NCBI RefSeq assembly: GCF_003688915.1
Contig: NZ_REFU01000002.1
Span: forward strand, 620,001 to 684,000
Source of the DNA: Rhodococcus sp. SBT000017
Lineage (GTDB): Bacteria > Actinomycetota > Actinomycetes > Mycobacteriales > Mycobacteriaceae
DNA: 64,000 nucleotides
Direction: 5' to 3'
Made by a program: the position numbers and the translations under genes. Below are positions 17,110-25,743 of the stretch, in pieces; the stretch's first letter is position 1, and each line of letters opens with the position of its first letter. Below the pieces are notes generated by a model that searched no databases, was not told the origin of the DNA, and saw nothing but the letters and a program-made list of their open reading frames with translations.

Positions 17110-18264
17110 CTACGTCAACTCCCGGCTGAAGATGCGGTACGTGCGGTGCGGAGCGAGTTTCGTCCGGGACAGGACCGAGCCCTTCATCCACGGACTGTCG
17201 TCGAGCACGGGAGCCGCTTCGACGCGCGTGAACCCGAGATCGCGCATACGCACCGACATCTCCATGATCAGCAGAGAGGACACGGCTCGATCGGGGCAAT
17301 CCGGATCGACGAACAGCATGTCCACCCGCACTCCGTCGATGACCTCCGTGCGACCCGGACGCTTGACGTGCCACAGCGTCACCAGGTCTCGTGCCCAGCG
17401 CGACTTCAGGTGCGACGCCTTCGCGGCGGCCTGATTGACGTCCGGGATTCCCATCAGAAAGCCGACGGGCTTGCCGTCGAGTTCGGCCAGCAGGGTGAGC
17501 CGACGATCGATGACCGGAAGCATCATCTTCAGCAACTCGAACAGTTCCGTGTAGGACAGCGGCGAGAAGCCCCAGAAGTTCACGAACGTCTTGTTGTAGA
17601 GATCCCGCACGATGCGCGCGTCGCGTCGCAACGTCCGGTATTTCATCGACCGGAACGTCACCTCGGATCGCGCCTTGATCTTCTCGAAGATCTGCATGTG
17701 CCGCGCGTATTTGGGGTCGTTGTAGATGATGCACGGGTCGTCGAAAAGGTAACTGTAGAAGTCCTTGACCGCCATCAGACCCCACTTCTCGAAGTGGGCC
17801 GCGTAGTAGAGCGGATTGTGCGGCATCCCCACCAGGGGCAGCGCCGGGACCTCGTCGACGACGATGCCTGCGCTGTAGAACATCGACGGACCGAAGGGCC
17901 CGGAAATCGTCGCGAGTCCGCGCGCCGAAAGCCAGTGCGCCGCAGCGTCGAGCAGCGCTTCGGCGACGTCGTGATCGTCGACCGCCTCGTAGAAGCCGAA
18001 GAAGCCGATCGGCTCCCCCGTGTACTCGGTGAACGACAGATCGTGGATGGCCACGACGCGACCGACGGCAATCCCGTTCTCGCGAGCCAGAAATGCTTTC
18101 GTGACGCGGGTGGCGGCAACCGAGGGCGGCGGTGCGATGAGAATTCGGCCCAGGTCCATCGACTCGTCGGGTAGGCGGTACGGATCGCCCTGGTAGACCA
18201 GGTCCGAGACGGACTCGAATTCACGCCAACCGGCTTTGCCGTCGACCTCTTCGATCGTGATCAT
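17110..18264 (-). CDS. YghO-like GNAT-superfamily N-acyltransferase
   Basis: A 384-residue protein resembling the YghO family, which includes the bacterial ceramide synthase group. Visible landmarks are DLVYQGDPYRLP near the N-terminus, GRVVAIHDL and GFFGFYEAVDDHDVAEALLD in the middle, then ISGPFGPSMF and MPHNPLYYAAHFEKWG. Such enzymes are thought to transfer acyl groups to amines. The ATG overlaps the stop of the decarboxylase gene (ATGA) and the stop abuts the MMPL start. The family match is from memory of motifs; the acyl acceptor is unknown. Confidence 0.7.
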   Translation of the reverse strand: MITIEEVDGKAGWREFESVSDLVYQGDPYRLPDESMDLGRILIAPPPSVAATRVTKAFLARENGIAVGRVVAIHDLSFTEYTGEPIGFFGFYEAVDDHDVAEALLDAAAHWLSARGLATISGPFGPSMFYSAGIVVDEVPALPLVGMPHNPLYYAAHFEKWGLMAVKDFYSYLFDDPCIIYNDPKYARHMQIFEKIKARSEVTFRSMKYRTLRRDARIVRDLYNKTFVNFWGFSPLSYTELFELLKMMLPVIDRRLTLLAELDGKPVGFLMGIPDVNQAAAKASHLKSRWARDLVTLWHVKRPGRTEVIDGVRVDMLFVDPDCPDRAVSSLLIMEMSVRMRDLGFTRVEAAPVLDDSPWMKGSVLSRTKLAPHRTYRIFSRELT

Positions 18265-19001
18265 CGTTCCTCTTCGCTCGGTTGTCTGCCGTCGACGAGG
18301 ATCGGTGAACGCACCACCGTCGTCTCGCCGGCGAACACGTAATTGCCTGGCCGGACAGTGATCTCGTCGACGAGTGCGTCGGGCACGAACACGTCGCACT
18401 GAGAACCGAAGCGGATCATTCCGTACTGCTCGCCGCGCTCGACGGTGTCACCGACGGCGACGTGCGCGACGATGCGATCGACCCAGAGATCGGCAATCTG
18501 CGTCACCGTCACCACGGCACCGGACTCGTGCTCGATCGAGATGGTGAGCCGCTCGTTGGTGAGCAGGTAGTCGCAGCCCTCGTCGTAGGGAGTGCGCCGG
18601 GTCAACAGGTTCGCACCGACTCTGGCCATCGACTTGTTGAACGGTGCCGCGGACCGATGACGACGCATACCGATGGTGCCCGATACCGGAATTCGGTTGC
18701 GGTGCACCGAGTATTCGGACATGTAGATCCCGATCAGGTAGCCGCTGTCGGTCGAGGCGACCCCAGCGATCTCGTCGAGGACGATCGTCCGCCCCTTCTT
18801 GACGGCGAACGCGGCACTGCCCGCCTCCACACGCTTGACGTACGTGACGAACCCGTCCGCCGGAGCGAGCACCGCCCGCGGATCGGCCGGCGGTTCGCGG
18901 TGCGGATCGCGGAAGAAGAACCGGGTCCGCCAGTACACGAACAACGCGAAGAGAGCCGCCGGCACCGCAGCGAGGCCGAGGGCCCACCGACACCACGACA
19001 T
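18261..19001 (-). CDS. Short-type phosphatidylserine decarboxylase homologue
   Basis: A 246-residue membrane-anchored protein with an N-terminal hydrophobic segment (about residues 5-25). It carries the hallmarks of pyruvoyl-dependent PSD: SVHRNRIPVSG with the conserved histidine, and MIRFGSQCDVF holding the Gly-Ser pair where the proenzyme self-cleaves. Known members convert phosphatidylserine to phosphatidylethanolamine. No phosphatidylserine synthase is next to it; its neighbours are a reductase, an acyltransferase and an exporter, so it may act on a dedicated lipid head group. The start overlaps the upstream stop (TGATG). Confidence 0.85.
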   Translation of the reverse strand: MSWCRWALGLAAVPAALFALFVYWRTRFFFRDPHREPPADPRAVLAPADGFVTYVKRVEAGSAAFAVKKGRTIVLDEIAGVASTDSGYLIGIYMSEYSVHRNRIPVSGTIGMRRHRSAAPFNKSMARVGANLLTRRTPYDEGCDYLLTNERLTISIEHESGAVVTVTQIADLWVDRIVAHVAVGDTVERGEQYGMIRFGSQCDVFVPDALVDEITVRPGNYVFAGETTVVRSPILVDGRQPSEEER

Positions 19002-19198
19002 CAGCTGTGCCGCTGTTCGTCGACGCTCTCCGACCAGGTCACGAAGGCATCCGCTGCCCAGTTCCGCACCGGGCCGGGCAGCAGTCCGATCAGCCCACAC
19101 ACCACGTAGAAGCCGAGCGAGAGAACGCCGTTGGTCACCTCGCGGCCGATGGGTACGTCCCGTAGGCGCACCGAGGTGGGCTCGAATCCGTCTGCCAC
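19001..19198 (-). CDS. Small single-pass membrane protein, 65 residues
   Basis: A GTG start lies one base after the reductase stop, and the stop overlaps the decarboxylase ATG. A polar N-terminus (VADGFEPTSVRLRD) is followed by a hydrophobic helix of about 20 residues (GVLSLGFYVVCGLIGLL) and a charged tail. I recognise no family. Gap-free packing between two enzyme genes strongly supports it as real; a scaffold or small subunit for the lipid pathway is one possibility. Confidence 0.7.
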   Translation of the reverse strand: MADGFEPTSVRLRDVPIGREVTNGVLSLGFYVVCGLIGLLPGPVRNWAADAFVTWSESVDEQRHS

Positions 19199-19199
19199 G

Positions 19200-20438
19200 T
19201 CAGTTGACGGCGGCGGGCGTGAGCGTCTTGAGCTGTGCTTTCTCGAAATAGAGCTCGAACAGTCGGCGGTGGTCGCACCACGAGATGTCGTGGTCGAGTG
19301 GGAGTATCGCCTCGGGCTTGTGCACCAGGCGCATGAGCTGGTCGATGTTGTCGGCCAGCATCGTCTCGGCGAAACGAGGAGAGATACGCACGCTGACACG
19401 CTCCTTGAACTCCTCCCAGCTCACCAGATCGAGCCCGAGCAGCTCGGCGTAGAGGTCGTGCCCGTATCCGGTGGGATTGCTCGGCAACAGCCTCGTCAGA
19501 GGATGACTGCGCAACGAGTTGCTCGCCATGACGTCGCACATCACGTCGACCGGGACGTAGTTCATGCCCGGGCCGTCCCAGATGGCACCGGCTGCGATCG
19601 CCAGTTCGATGATGCGCCAGAAGCTGTACACGCGACCGGGATCTCGGCCGAGCTCCGTGCTGCCGAGGATGTACGGAGCCTCGCACAGAGTGACGGAGTA
19701 GGTGTCCGACATCGACAGCCATCCGAGCAGAGTTGCGTTGACCCACTTCATCTGCGCGTATCCGGAGTACCACCACGAGTCGGGACGACGGAAGTCCTCG
19801 GGCTTCTGATAGAGGTGGGCACCGATGCTGCCCACGTACGTCAGGTGCTTACGGGCGGAGGTGATGCTGAATTCCAGGATCCGCAGCACGCTGACGAACC
19901 AGTCGTCGCGCAGTTCGGCATAGCTCTCGGTGTAATCGGTGGAGCTGGCGCAGTTGAAGATCTGCCCCACTCCGGCAGCCAGGTCGTAGTAGGCGGCCTT
20001 GTCGAGGCCGAACCGGAACGTCGTGGGAGTGCCCTCGACGATGCGAATCTTGTCGGCGTCGACCTCGATCTCGTACTGGTCGAAGGTGCGCTGCAGGCGC
20101 TCGAACGCCGTCTCCTCCTCGGTGGGGCGCACCATCGCATAGACGACCTCGACGGCGGAATCACGAGTGAGTCGGCCGATCAGGTGCGCGCCGAGGAATC
20201 CGTTGGCTCCGAACACCAGCGCCGTGTCGGTGCGCGGCGGTGCCATGCTCGCCACCCGGCGTCGGGTGTCCTCGTCGACGAACGGCCGCAACGCGGTCGG
20301 ATCACCGTTGCTCAGAGCGACGACGTCGGCGTACTTGCCGGCGAAGCGAAGCCCCGGGCATTCGCTGGTGATCAGTGCATCCGCGTGCGGCCAGACCGGA
20401 CGCAACGAACCATCTCCGAACAGTGCTTCTACGTGCAT
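19200..20438 (-). CDS. Thioester-reductase-like SDR (NAD-binding_4 family)
   Basis: A 412-residue protein of the extended SDR fold found in terminal reductase domains and fatty-acyl reductases. It has the cofactor motif VFGANGFLGAHLIGRL (about residues 75-90), a catalytic Tyr/Lys pair in the SGYAQMKW block, and a C-terminal substrate-binding part. It has no adenylation or carrier domain, so it acts on a separately loaded thioester, CoA ester or ketone. The ATG at 20,438 has GGGGAG upstream. It is the first gene of the five-gene operon. Confidence 0.8.
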   Translation of the reverse strand: MHVEALFGDGSLRPVWPHADALITSECPGLRFAGKYADVVALSNGDPTALRPFVDEDTRRRVASMAPPRTDTALVFGANGFLGAHLIGRLTRDSAVEVVYAMVRPTEEETAFERLQRTFDQYEIEVDADKIRIVEGTPTTFRFGLDKAAYYDLAAGVGQIFNCASSTDYTESYAELRDDWFVSVLRILEFSITSARKHLTYVGSIGAHLYQKPEDFRRPDSWWYSGYAQMKWVNATLLGWLSMSDTYSVTLCEAPYILGSTELGRDPGRVYSFWRIIELAIAAGAIWDGPGMNYVPVDVMCDVMASNSLRSHPLTRLLPSNPTGYGHDLYAELLGLDLVSWEEFKERVSVRISPRFAETMLADNIDQLMRLVHKPEAILPLDHDISWCDHRRLFELYFEKAQLKTLTPAAVN

Positions 20439-20552
20439 TCTCGCTCCCCTGCAACGATCGGTGTCCCATGTCACTTCGGACCGGCAGAACGTAGCAATTT
20501 CGAGGGCTCGAGATCGGGTGACCGGGAAAGTCTGGTACGCCCCATAGCGTTG

Positions 20553-20568
20553 CTCAACTTTTGTTGAG
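20553..20568. promoter_or_regulatory. Palindromic operator candidate upstream of the lipid operon
   Basis: A perfect 6-bp inverted repeat, CTCAAC-TTTT-GTTGAG, 115-130 bp before the reductase start. Size and symmetry suit a dimeric TetR- or LysR-type repressor; no cognate regulator is adjacent on the chromosomal side. Confidence 0.4.
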
Positions 20569-20633
20569 AGGGTTCCCAACAGAACACAGTCGAACGGGCG
20601 GATTATTGGAGCAGATTACGACCGATTCGCGTT

Positions 20634-20638
20634 CCTCG
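20634..20638. repeat. Left target-site duplication of the Tn402-like unit
   Basis: CCTCG directly before the left terminal repeat; the same five bases follow the right one at 63,827-63,831. Five base pairs is the duplication length made by Tn402/Tn5053-family transposition. Confidence 0.85.
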
Positions 20639-20683
20639 TGTCAGTTTCAGAAGACGGCTGCACGATGTCAGAAGTGCACTGCA
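20639..20683 (+). repeat. Left terminal inverted repeat and one inner TniA-type repeat
   Basis: The 25-bp terminal repeat spans 20,639-20,663, followed by ATGTCAGAAGTGCACTGCA (20,665-20,683), one unit of the inner transposase-binding repeat. The arrangement mimics the IRi end of Tn402 and class 1 integrons. Confidence 0.88.
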
Positions 20684-20782
20684 GTGCAACTCCGAGTTCT
20701 CGAGCACACGTCCGGCCGTATCCAGTGAGCGCTGCGATCCCTGACTGGATAGCGCATTGATGGTGAAATTTCGCATCAAGTT

Positions 20783-21487
20783 TTATTGGCCGTCGGTGAG
20801 CTGCGGGTCTAGCGTCGCGGCCGGCCGTGGACGGCTGTGGTCGCGCGAAGTGCTCGATCGGACACTTGCGGCATGGGCGGCGAGAAAGTTGTCGACGATT
20901 TGGATGCAGTCGTCGGCGTGGATGTGGCGCAGTCCTGTGAGGCGAGCGAACACTATCGGTCCGAGGAGCTGAATGAGGGCGAAGGTGGTGTCGATCTCGC
21001 CGAGTACAGCGCGAGCGTCAGGGGCCGTCAGGATCTGATCCAGGGACCTGCGGTATTGCTCTATGACACGGGCCCGAAGCGAGACCACCGCGCCAGGATC
21101 GAGATCGCGCCGGCTGGCGTCGCCGCTGTTGACGGGTCCCATTGCCAGCCAGGCCAGCGTGGTCATCTGCACCGGAGCTTGGTCGATGAGGTCGGCTTGG
21201 GTGGTGAGCAACGAAATCAGACGTTCACGTAGCGGACCGGTATCGATATCGGTGTCGACTGGGGGTAGTAGTCGCTCGAAGGTTGCAGCAAGCAGGTCAG
21301 TGGTACTTCCGAAGTGGCGGTACAGAGTGGCACGTGCAACCTTCGACATGCGGGTGACCGCCTCCACGGTGACCGCCTCGACACCGCCGGTGGACAGCAG
21401 CTGGCCCGCCGCTTCGAGCAAGCGGTTACGTGAGCGCGCCAGCCGGGGGTCGGCCGGGCCCTCGGCTGCAACGAGAGGGTCGACCAT
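20783..21487 (-). CDS. TetR-family repressor of the adjacent MFS pump
   Basis: A regulator of about 234 residues. The DNA-binding domain (about residues 15-60) has TVEAVTRMSKVARATLYRHF, and the C-terminal ligand domain is helical. It is divergent from an MFS drug-type exporter, with palindromic DNA between them, the standard layout of a TetR-controlled efflux pump. I chose the ATG at 21,487, preceded by CGGAG; in-frame ATGs at 21,505 and 21,538 are alternatives. The gene lies just inside the left end of the transposon. Confidence 0.88.
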   Translation of the reverse strand: MVDPLVAAEGPADPRLARSRNRLLEAAGQLLSTGGVEAVTVEAVTRMSKVARATLYRHFGSTTDLLAATFERLLPPVDTDIDTGPLRERLISLLTTQADLIDQAPVQMTTLAWLAMGPVNSGDASRRDLDPGAVVSLRARVIEQYRRSLDQILTAPDARAVLGEIDTTFALIQLLGPIVFARLTGLRHIHADDCIQIVDNFLAAHAASVRSSTSRDHSRPRPAATLDPQLTDGQ

Positions 21488-21570
21488 GAACGGGCTCCGC
21501 TCCATTTTGACTGACAAAACATGTCCTCGCTTGACCATTCTGTCACACCCGCAAAGTTATGATACTAATA

Positions 21571-21595
21571 GTCTCGTACCGAGACGATCAGTCTC
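21571..21595. promoter_or_regulatory. Operator/promoter between the TetR and MFS genes
   Basis: GTCTCG-TAC-CGAGAC (21,571-21,585) is a perfect 6-bp-arm palindrome, and GAGAC-GATCA-GTCTC (21,581-21,595) overlaps it, giving two fused dyads. A TATGAT (21,558-21,563) nearby could be a -10 box. The location between divergent genes fits autoregulation. Confidence 0.65.
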
Positions 21596-21613
21596 TAACT
21601 GGGAGGCTGGCCG

Positions 21614-23167
21614 TTGAACGAACGTAGATCCGACTCTGCCAGCGTCGCTCGATGGAGCGGTGCCCAGTGGTGGATGTTGATTGTGTCGTGCATGGCGGTC
21701 GCGTTGGTGGTGGCCGCAATGGCGGCATTGTATTCAGCGTTGCCACAGATCGCGGTCGCGACAGGGGCGACGCAAGCTCAACTGACCTGGATAGTCGACG
21801 GTTATACGCTGGTATTGGCGTGCTTCGTTCTGCCTGCCGGTGCGATCGGTGACCGGTACGGTCGCCGCGGGGTGCTCGTGGCGGGGTTGGCGTTGTTCGC
21901 TTTCGCGTCGGCCTTGCCCTTGTTTCTCGCCGACCCGGCGTGGCTGATCGCTGCTCGCGCGTTGGCTGGGGCGGGTGCGGCGCTGGTCATGCCCTCGACG
22001 CTGTCGATACTGACCGCGGGATTTCCACCGGCGCATCGCGGCCGCGCTGTAGGTGTGTGGGCCGGGGTTGCTGGATCCGGGGCGGTCCTGGGCATCCTCG
22101 GGGCTGGTGTGCTGCTCGAACAGTGGTCGTGGACCTCGGTGTTCGTCGGGTTGACCGTCGCCGGAGCGGTTCTGGCCGGGTTGGCATGCAGTATCGCGGA
22201 GTCCCGCCAGCAGGAGCATCCACCGGTCGATTGGGTGGGCGCGGTGACCGTAGTTGTCGCGGTCGGGGCGATCGTCTTCGCTGTGATCGAGGTTCCGGCC
22301 CGTGGCTGGTCGGATTCGCTCGTCGCCATCAGCACTGCGGTGGGCTTGTTCGCAGTTGTGGTGTTCGTCGTCGTAGAACTACGTTCCTCGGCACCCCTAC
22401 TCGATGTCCGGTTGTTCGCCCGCCGTGGCTTCGGTGCCGGCGCACTGTCGGTCTGTATCCAATTTCTGGTGACCTTCGGGGTGTTCTTGCTGTTGGTGCA
22501 GTATCTGCAGTTGATTCTCGGTTATGGACCGCTCACCGCCGCGTTGGCGTTGACCCCTATGGTCGTGCCGCTCATCGTGATCTCGGTGATTGCACCCTGG
22601 CTGTCGAACATTGTTGGCCTGCGGGTGATGACCACTGTAGGTCTGCTCACCATCGCGGCGGGACTGGTGATGGTGAGCAGATTGACCGTCGCGGCAACTT
22701 ACCCTGACCTGCTGTGGCCCTTGCTCATCATGAGTGCGGGTTTGGGGTTGTGTACCGCCCCTGCGACTTTCGCCATCGTCTCGGACACTCCTGAGGCCAA
22801 GCACGGGGTGGCTGCCGCGGTCAACGACGCAGCTCGCGAAATCGGTGCCGCGATTGGGATTGCGGTAGCCGGTAGCGTGCTCGCGGCCGGTTACGTTCAG
22901 CACATTCAGCCGGCTCTGCCCCAGCTACCCGAGCCTGCCCGTGGTCCGGTGGCCGATTCTCTGGCCGCCGCGTTGCAGGTCGCCGACCGCGCAGGACCAG
23001 CTGGTCAGCCGCTGGCCGAGTTCGCCAGAGCCGCATTCGTACACGGAAGTGGTCAGGCGACGCTGTCGTTGGCGGCGCTGACCGCCGCTGGGGCACTCGT
23101 CCTCGCCGTCTTTGCGCCAGGTAGACGCAGCCGTACGACAGCCACCGCGGGTGACGGACGTCGGTGA
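21614..23167 (+). CDS. MFS efflux transporter, DHA2 (14-TMS) family
   Basis: A 517-residue drug:H+ antiporter-type protein with about 14 membrane segments. Motifs include WIVDGYTLVLACFVLPAGAIGDRYGRR (motif A region, about residues 55-80) and the antiporter motif C-like GSGAVLGILGAG. The start is a TTG with GGGAGG seven bases upstream. Likely role is export of toxic hydrophobic compounds, perhaps intermediates of the oxidative genes on the same element. It is controlled by the divergent TetR gene and converges on the thioesterase gene. Confidence 0.9.
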   Translation: MNERRSDSASVARWSGAQWWMLIVSCMAVALVVAAMAALYSALPQIAVATGATQAQLTWIVDGYTLVLACFVLPAGAIGDRYGRRGVLVAGLALFAFASALPLFLADPAWLIAARALAGAGAALVMPSTLSILTAGFPPAHRGRAVGVWAGVAGSGAVLGILGAGVLLEQWSWTSVFVGLTVAGAVLAGLACSIAESRQQEHPPVDWVGAVTVVVAVGAIVFAVIEVPARGWSDSLVAISTAVGLFAVVVFVVVELRSSAPLLDVRLFARRGFGAGALSVCIQFLVTFGVFLLLVQYLQLILGYGPLTAALALTPMVVPLIVISVIAPWLSNIVGLRVMTTVGLLTIAAGLVMVSRLTVAATYPDLLWPLLIMSAGLGLCTAPATFAIVSDTPEAKHGVAAAVNDAAREIGAAIGIAVAGSVLAAGYVQHIQPALPQLPEPARGPVADSLAAALQVADRAGPAGQPLAEFARAAFVHGSGQATLSLAALTAAGALVLAVFAPGRRSRTTATAGDGRR

Positions 23168-23183
23168 AGGTCGGCCAGGGTGT

Positions 23184-23738
23184 CTATTCTTCGGTGTGAT
23201 TCGTGTCTGTGGCCCGGAGTTGGGCTCGGGCTTGGGACTGCATGAAGTGTTCGACCTCGACCACCACGAACAGGGCAGTAGCGGTGGCTACCGAGCGGCC
23301 CTGCGCATCGTCCATCGTGGCCGTGAGATCCAGTTTGCGCCCATCACGAGACCGAACGGCAGCACGCAATACGTATGGAGTGCCGAGCAGAACCGGCGCT
23401 AGGTAGTCGAGCTCGAGACGCCGCGTCACGGCGAGCTCACCCACTGTGTAGAGCAGGAAGCCGAACAGATCGTCGAGAACGGTCGCCACCGCGCCGCCGT
23501 GTGCTATCCCGGGTGCCCCGACATGACGTTGATCGAACACATGGTGAGCCACCACGCCGTTCTCGTCACGCTGGACCGACAGGGCATGGCCGTGCGGGTT
23601 CTGCGGCCCACAACCAAGACAGTCGGGGTGGTGGGGCGGTAGATCAGGCGAATCGAAACTCGTGCTCCAGAACGAGCGCGCCCAGTTCTCGATAGCGGGG
23701 CCGGCCGACCCGCTGACCTCGTCTGGAATTCTTTTCAT
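23184..23738 (-). CDS. PaaI-family hotdog thioesterase
   Basis: A 184-residue protein. The central hotdog domain has GIAHGGAVATVLDDLFGFLLY (first 20 residues are the active-site helix region of PaaI/4HBT enzymes) and LELDYLAPVLLGTPYVLRA. It has CLGCGPQNPHG before the domain, as in many actinobacterial PaaI proteins. It should hydrolyse acyl-CoA thioesters and release CoA. The ATG at 23,738 has AGAGAGG upstream. It ends 16 bp from the convergent MFS gene and is probably part of the same small cargo module. Confidence 0.88.
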   Translation of the reverse strand: MKRIPDEVSGSAGPAIENWARSFWSTSFDSPDLPPHHPDCLGCGPQNPHGHALSVQRDENGVVAHHVFDQRHVGAPGIAHGGAVATVLDDLFGFLLYTVGELAVTRRLELDYLAPVLLGTPYVLRAAVRSRDGRKLDLTATMDDAQGRSVATATALFVVVEVEHFMQSQARAQLRATDTNHTEE

Positions 23739-23808
23739 GGTCGGACCTCTCTGTCGTGAAAACATTGTGCCGAGTCTGTCGCGTCTTCGTGCGCTCGGCC
23801 TGCACCGC

Positions 23809-23903
23809 TGTTAGTTTCGAAAGATAAACTGCACTATGTCAGAAGTGAACCGCACTAAAGGATCGACCAAGCCGACATAGCTTTAAAGAGAGAAGTGATC
23901 TGC
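23809..23903 (+). repeat. Diverged second Tn402-like end inside the element
   Basis: TGTTAGTTTC followed by CTGCAC (23,809-23,834) resembles the left terminal repeat in the same orientation. It is followed by ATGTCAGAAGTGAACCGCAC (23,836-23,855) and GAGAGAAGTGATCTGC (23,888-23,903), which look like TniA-binding units. It probably marks an older or nested Tn402-family end, with the TetR-MFS-thioesterase module lying between it and the outer left end. Confidence 0.65.
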
Positions 23904-24014
23904 CGCGAGGATTTCGGACCTGGAGATGACTATTCTGAGGCCGCGTTTGCGGACTGCCCGTAACTGAGTTCTTGTCTAGGGAACATTCCAGCCACCACGA
24001 AGGGCATCTCGCGA

Positions 24015-24131
24015 ATGCAACTATCTCACACCCGACCTGCCTCGGCCGAATGCTGCGACGACCCCAATCTCTGCCGCTCCGCGGCGGCAGGCGAGGCCCG
24101 CGCGCCTCGCATCAAGATGACCGCGCTCTGA
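24015..24131 (+). pseudogene. IS1380-family transposase, N-terminal fragment
   Basis: A 38-codon remnant starting MQLSHTRPASAECCDDPNLC, like the start of IS1380 transposases (typically MKLSHTCPAVSATFDDPNLV), stopped by TGA. Only the N-terminus survives, directly upstream of IS110 debris. Confidence 0.6.
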
Positions 24132-24826
24132 GGTCGATTTGTTGCGCCCAACGCTTGAAGGAGCGCGTCCAGCGCGATGTCCTCGTTATCGAATATCAAG
24201 ATTGCATGGAGGTCGTCGCGGAGTGCGCAGCGGGCGCAGAAACGGGATCGGTAGCGTTCGCCTTTCGTGGTTGCAGGCGTTCGCAGCGCAGGTCGAGCGC
24301 GATGCCGGGCGCACTCTTGGCGTTGATCGCGGAGTTGAACCGTCAGATCGGCGACCTCGAAGCCGATCTGACCCGCCATTTTGAAACACACCCGGACGCT
24401 GACACACAACGCCGCCATCTACCTCTCCCTGCCAGGAATCGGTGTCATCCTCGCCGCCCGGGGCTCGGTGAATTCAGCGACGACGTCGACCGCTACACCA
24501 ACGCCAAGTCTCGCAAGAATTACGCCGGTACGTCACCCCTGACAGTTGCGTCGGGCAAGAAGCGGGCCGTACTGGCTCGACATATCCGCAACCGGCGGCT
24601 CTACGATGCCATCGACCGGTGGGCGTTCTGCGCCCTCAGCCAGAGTCCGGCCGCTCGCGCGTTCTACGAACAACACCGTGCTACCGGAGACCTCCACCAC
24701 CAAGCGCTCCGCGCACTCGCCAACAGACTTGTCGGGCTCCTGCACGGGTGCGTACGCCACTGCACCGAATACGACGAACACACCGCTTGGGCACACCGCA
24801 CCGCGCAACAACCCGACGCAGCTTGA
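24132..24826 (+). pseudogene. IS110-family transposase remnant
   Basis: The C-terminal half is recognisable: SRKNYAGTSPLTVASGKKR, then RRLYDAIDRWAFCALSQSP and QALRALANRLVGLLHGC, typical of the IS116/IS110/IS902 C-terminal domain. The LPGIGVILAARG block lies in another frame around 24,416-24,462, so at least two frameshifts disrupt it, and the N-terminal DEDD domain is lost. Not functional. Confidence 0.8.
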
Positions 24827-24857
24827 CAAGTTACAATTATTGGATATCTAGGGTGAT

Positions 24858-25610
24858 TCAGTCCATTTTGTGGCGGGACGCGAAACCGGGATGGCTGAAT
24901 GGCAGACTGCGTGAGAAGGCCACGCCTACGGTTGCGGCCGCGCCGTCGATGATTCCCCACGTCGTCTCTGATAGGTGTGCGGCGAAGAACGTATCATCCA
25001 CCCCTTGCTCACGACCGTTGTCGATCCACCACTGAGTCGCAGATAGACCAGAACCCAGAATGGACGCCACGGCCAAGGGAATGACCGAAGTATCTGCGTG
25101 AACACGCTGAAGACTTTCAGTGAACCGATCGGCGACGACCTCCATCACCGACCTCAGTTCGTCAGCAACTCCGCCATTTCCCGATCCGGAGTACTGAAAC
25201 AAGTGATTCGCCATAAGGAATCTGACGACAGTGGGATACTGCCCGACGAGCGCGACGTAGCTCTGGACGGACGAGCGAACCATGTCGTCAACCGAAAGAT
25301 AATCTTGGTCGGCGAGAATAGTGACTTTCGCCGAATCCCACATCAACGCACCGAGTTTCGCCGCCACCGCCGCGTTCAAGCCCGCTTTGTCGCCAAAGTA
25401 GCGATACAGCTTTGGTTTAGATACACGGGCCTCCGCAGCGATGTCGTCCATGCTGACGCCTGCACCATACCGTTCGATGATCCGTATGGTCGCGTCGACC
25501 AGCTGCGCGCGTACCTCGACTCTATGCTCATCCCAGCGGGTGCTACGGGCATCGGCCACTCGACGCTGCACCTGAGATGGAGTAAATGAAACGCGGCGGA
25601 CGAATGACAT
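24858..25610 (-). CDS. TetR-family transcriptional regulator
   Basis: A 250-residue regulator. The N-terminal HTH (about residues 33-80) includes VSMDDIAAEARVSKPKLYRYFGDK, given here in two pieces: VSMDDIAAEARV and SKPKLYRYFGDK. The C-terminal domain is helical, with a tryptophan-containing end. The ATG at 25,610 opens MSFVRRVSF; the longer open frame upstream is probably not translated. Its closest operon is the leftward hydrolase-to-diiron oxygenase set, separated by a decayed acyl-CoA ligase, so it may have regulated that pathway. Confidence 0.85.
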   Translation of the reverse strand: MSFVRRVSFTPSQVQRRVADARSTRWDEHRVEVRAQLVDATIRIIERYGAGVSMDDIAAEARVSKPKLYRYFGDKAGLNAAVAAKLGALMWDSAKVTILADQDYLSVDDMVRSSVQSYVALVGQYPTVVRFLMANHLFQYSGSGNGGVADELRSVMEVVADRFTESLQRVHADTSVIPLAVASILGSGLSATQWWIDNGREQGVDDTFFAAHLSETTWGIIDGAAATVGVAFSRSLPFSHPGFASRHKMD

Positions 25611-25743
25611 TATGGGGTTAACAATACCCTGAAGGGTCCTCTCAAGCGAGTCGGGCTGGAGAGCCGTTCGCTGAAACCTCTCGGTTCGCTCGCAGCGGTT
25701 CGGCACCCTCCCTCAAGCAGCCGATCGTCCGCCGGATCGCACC

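Noticed and set aside
23809..23834. Treating the inner Tn402-like end as the true left boundary
   Set aside because: Its flank does not match the CCTCG found at the right end, whereas the outer end at 20,639 does, and its terminal sequence is diverged.
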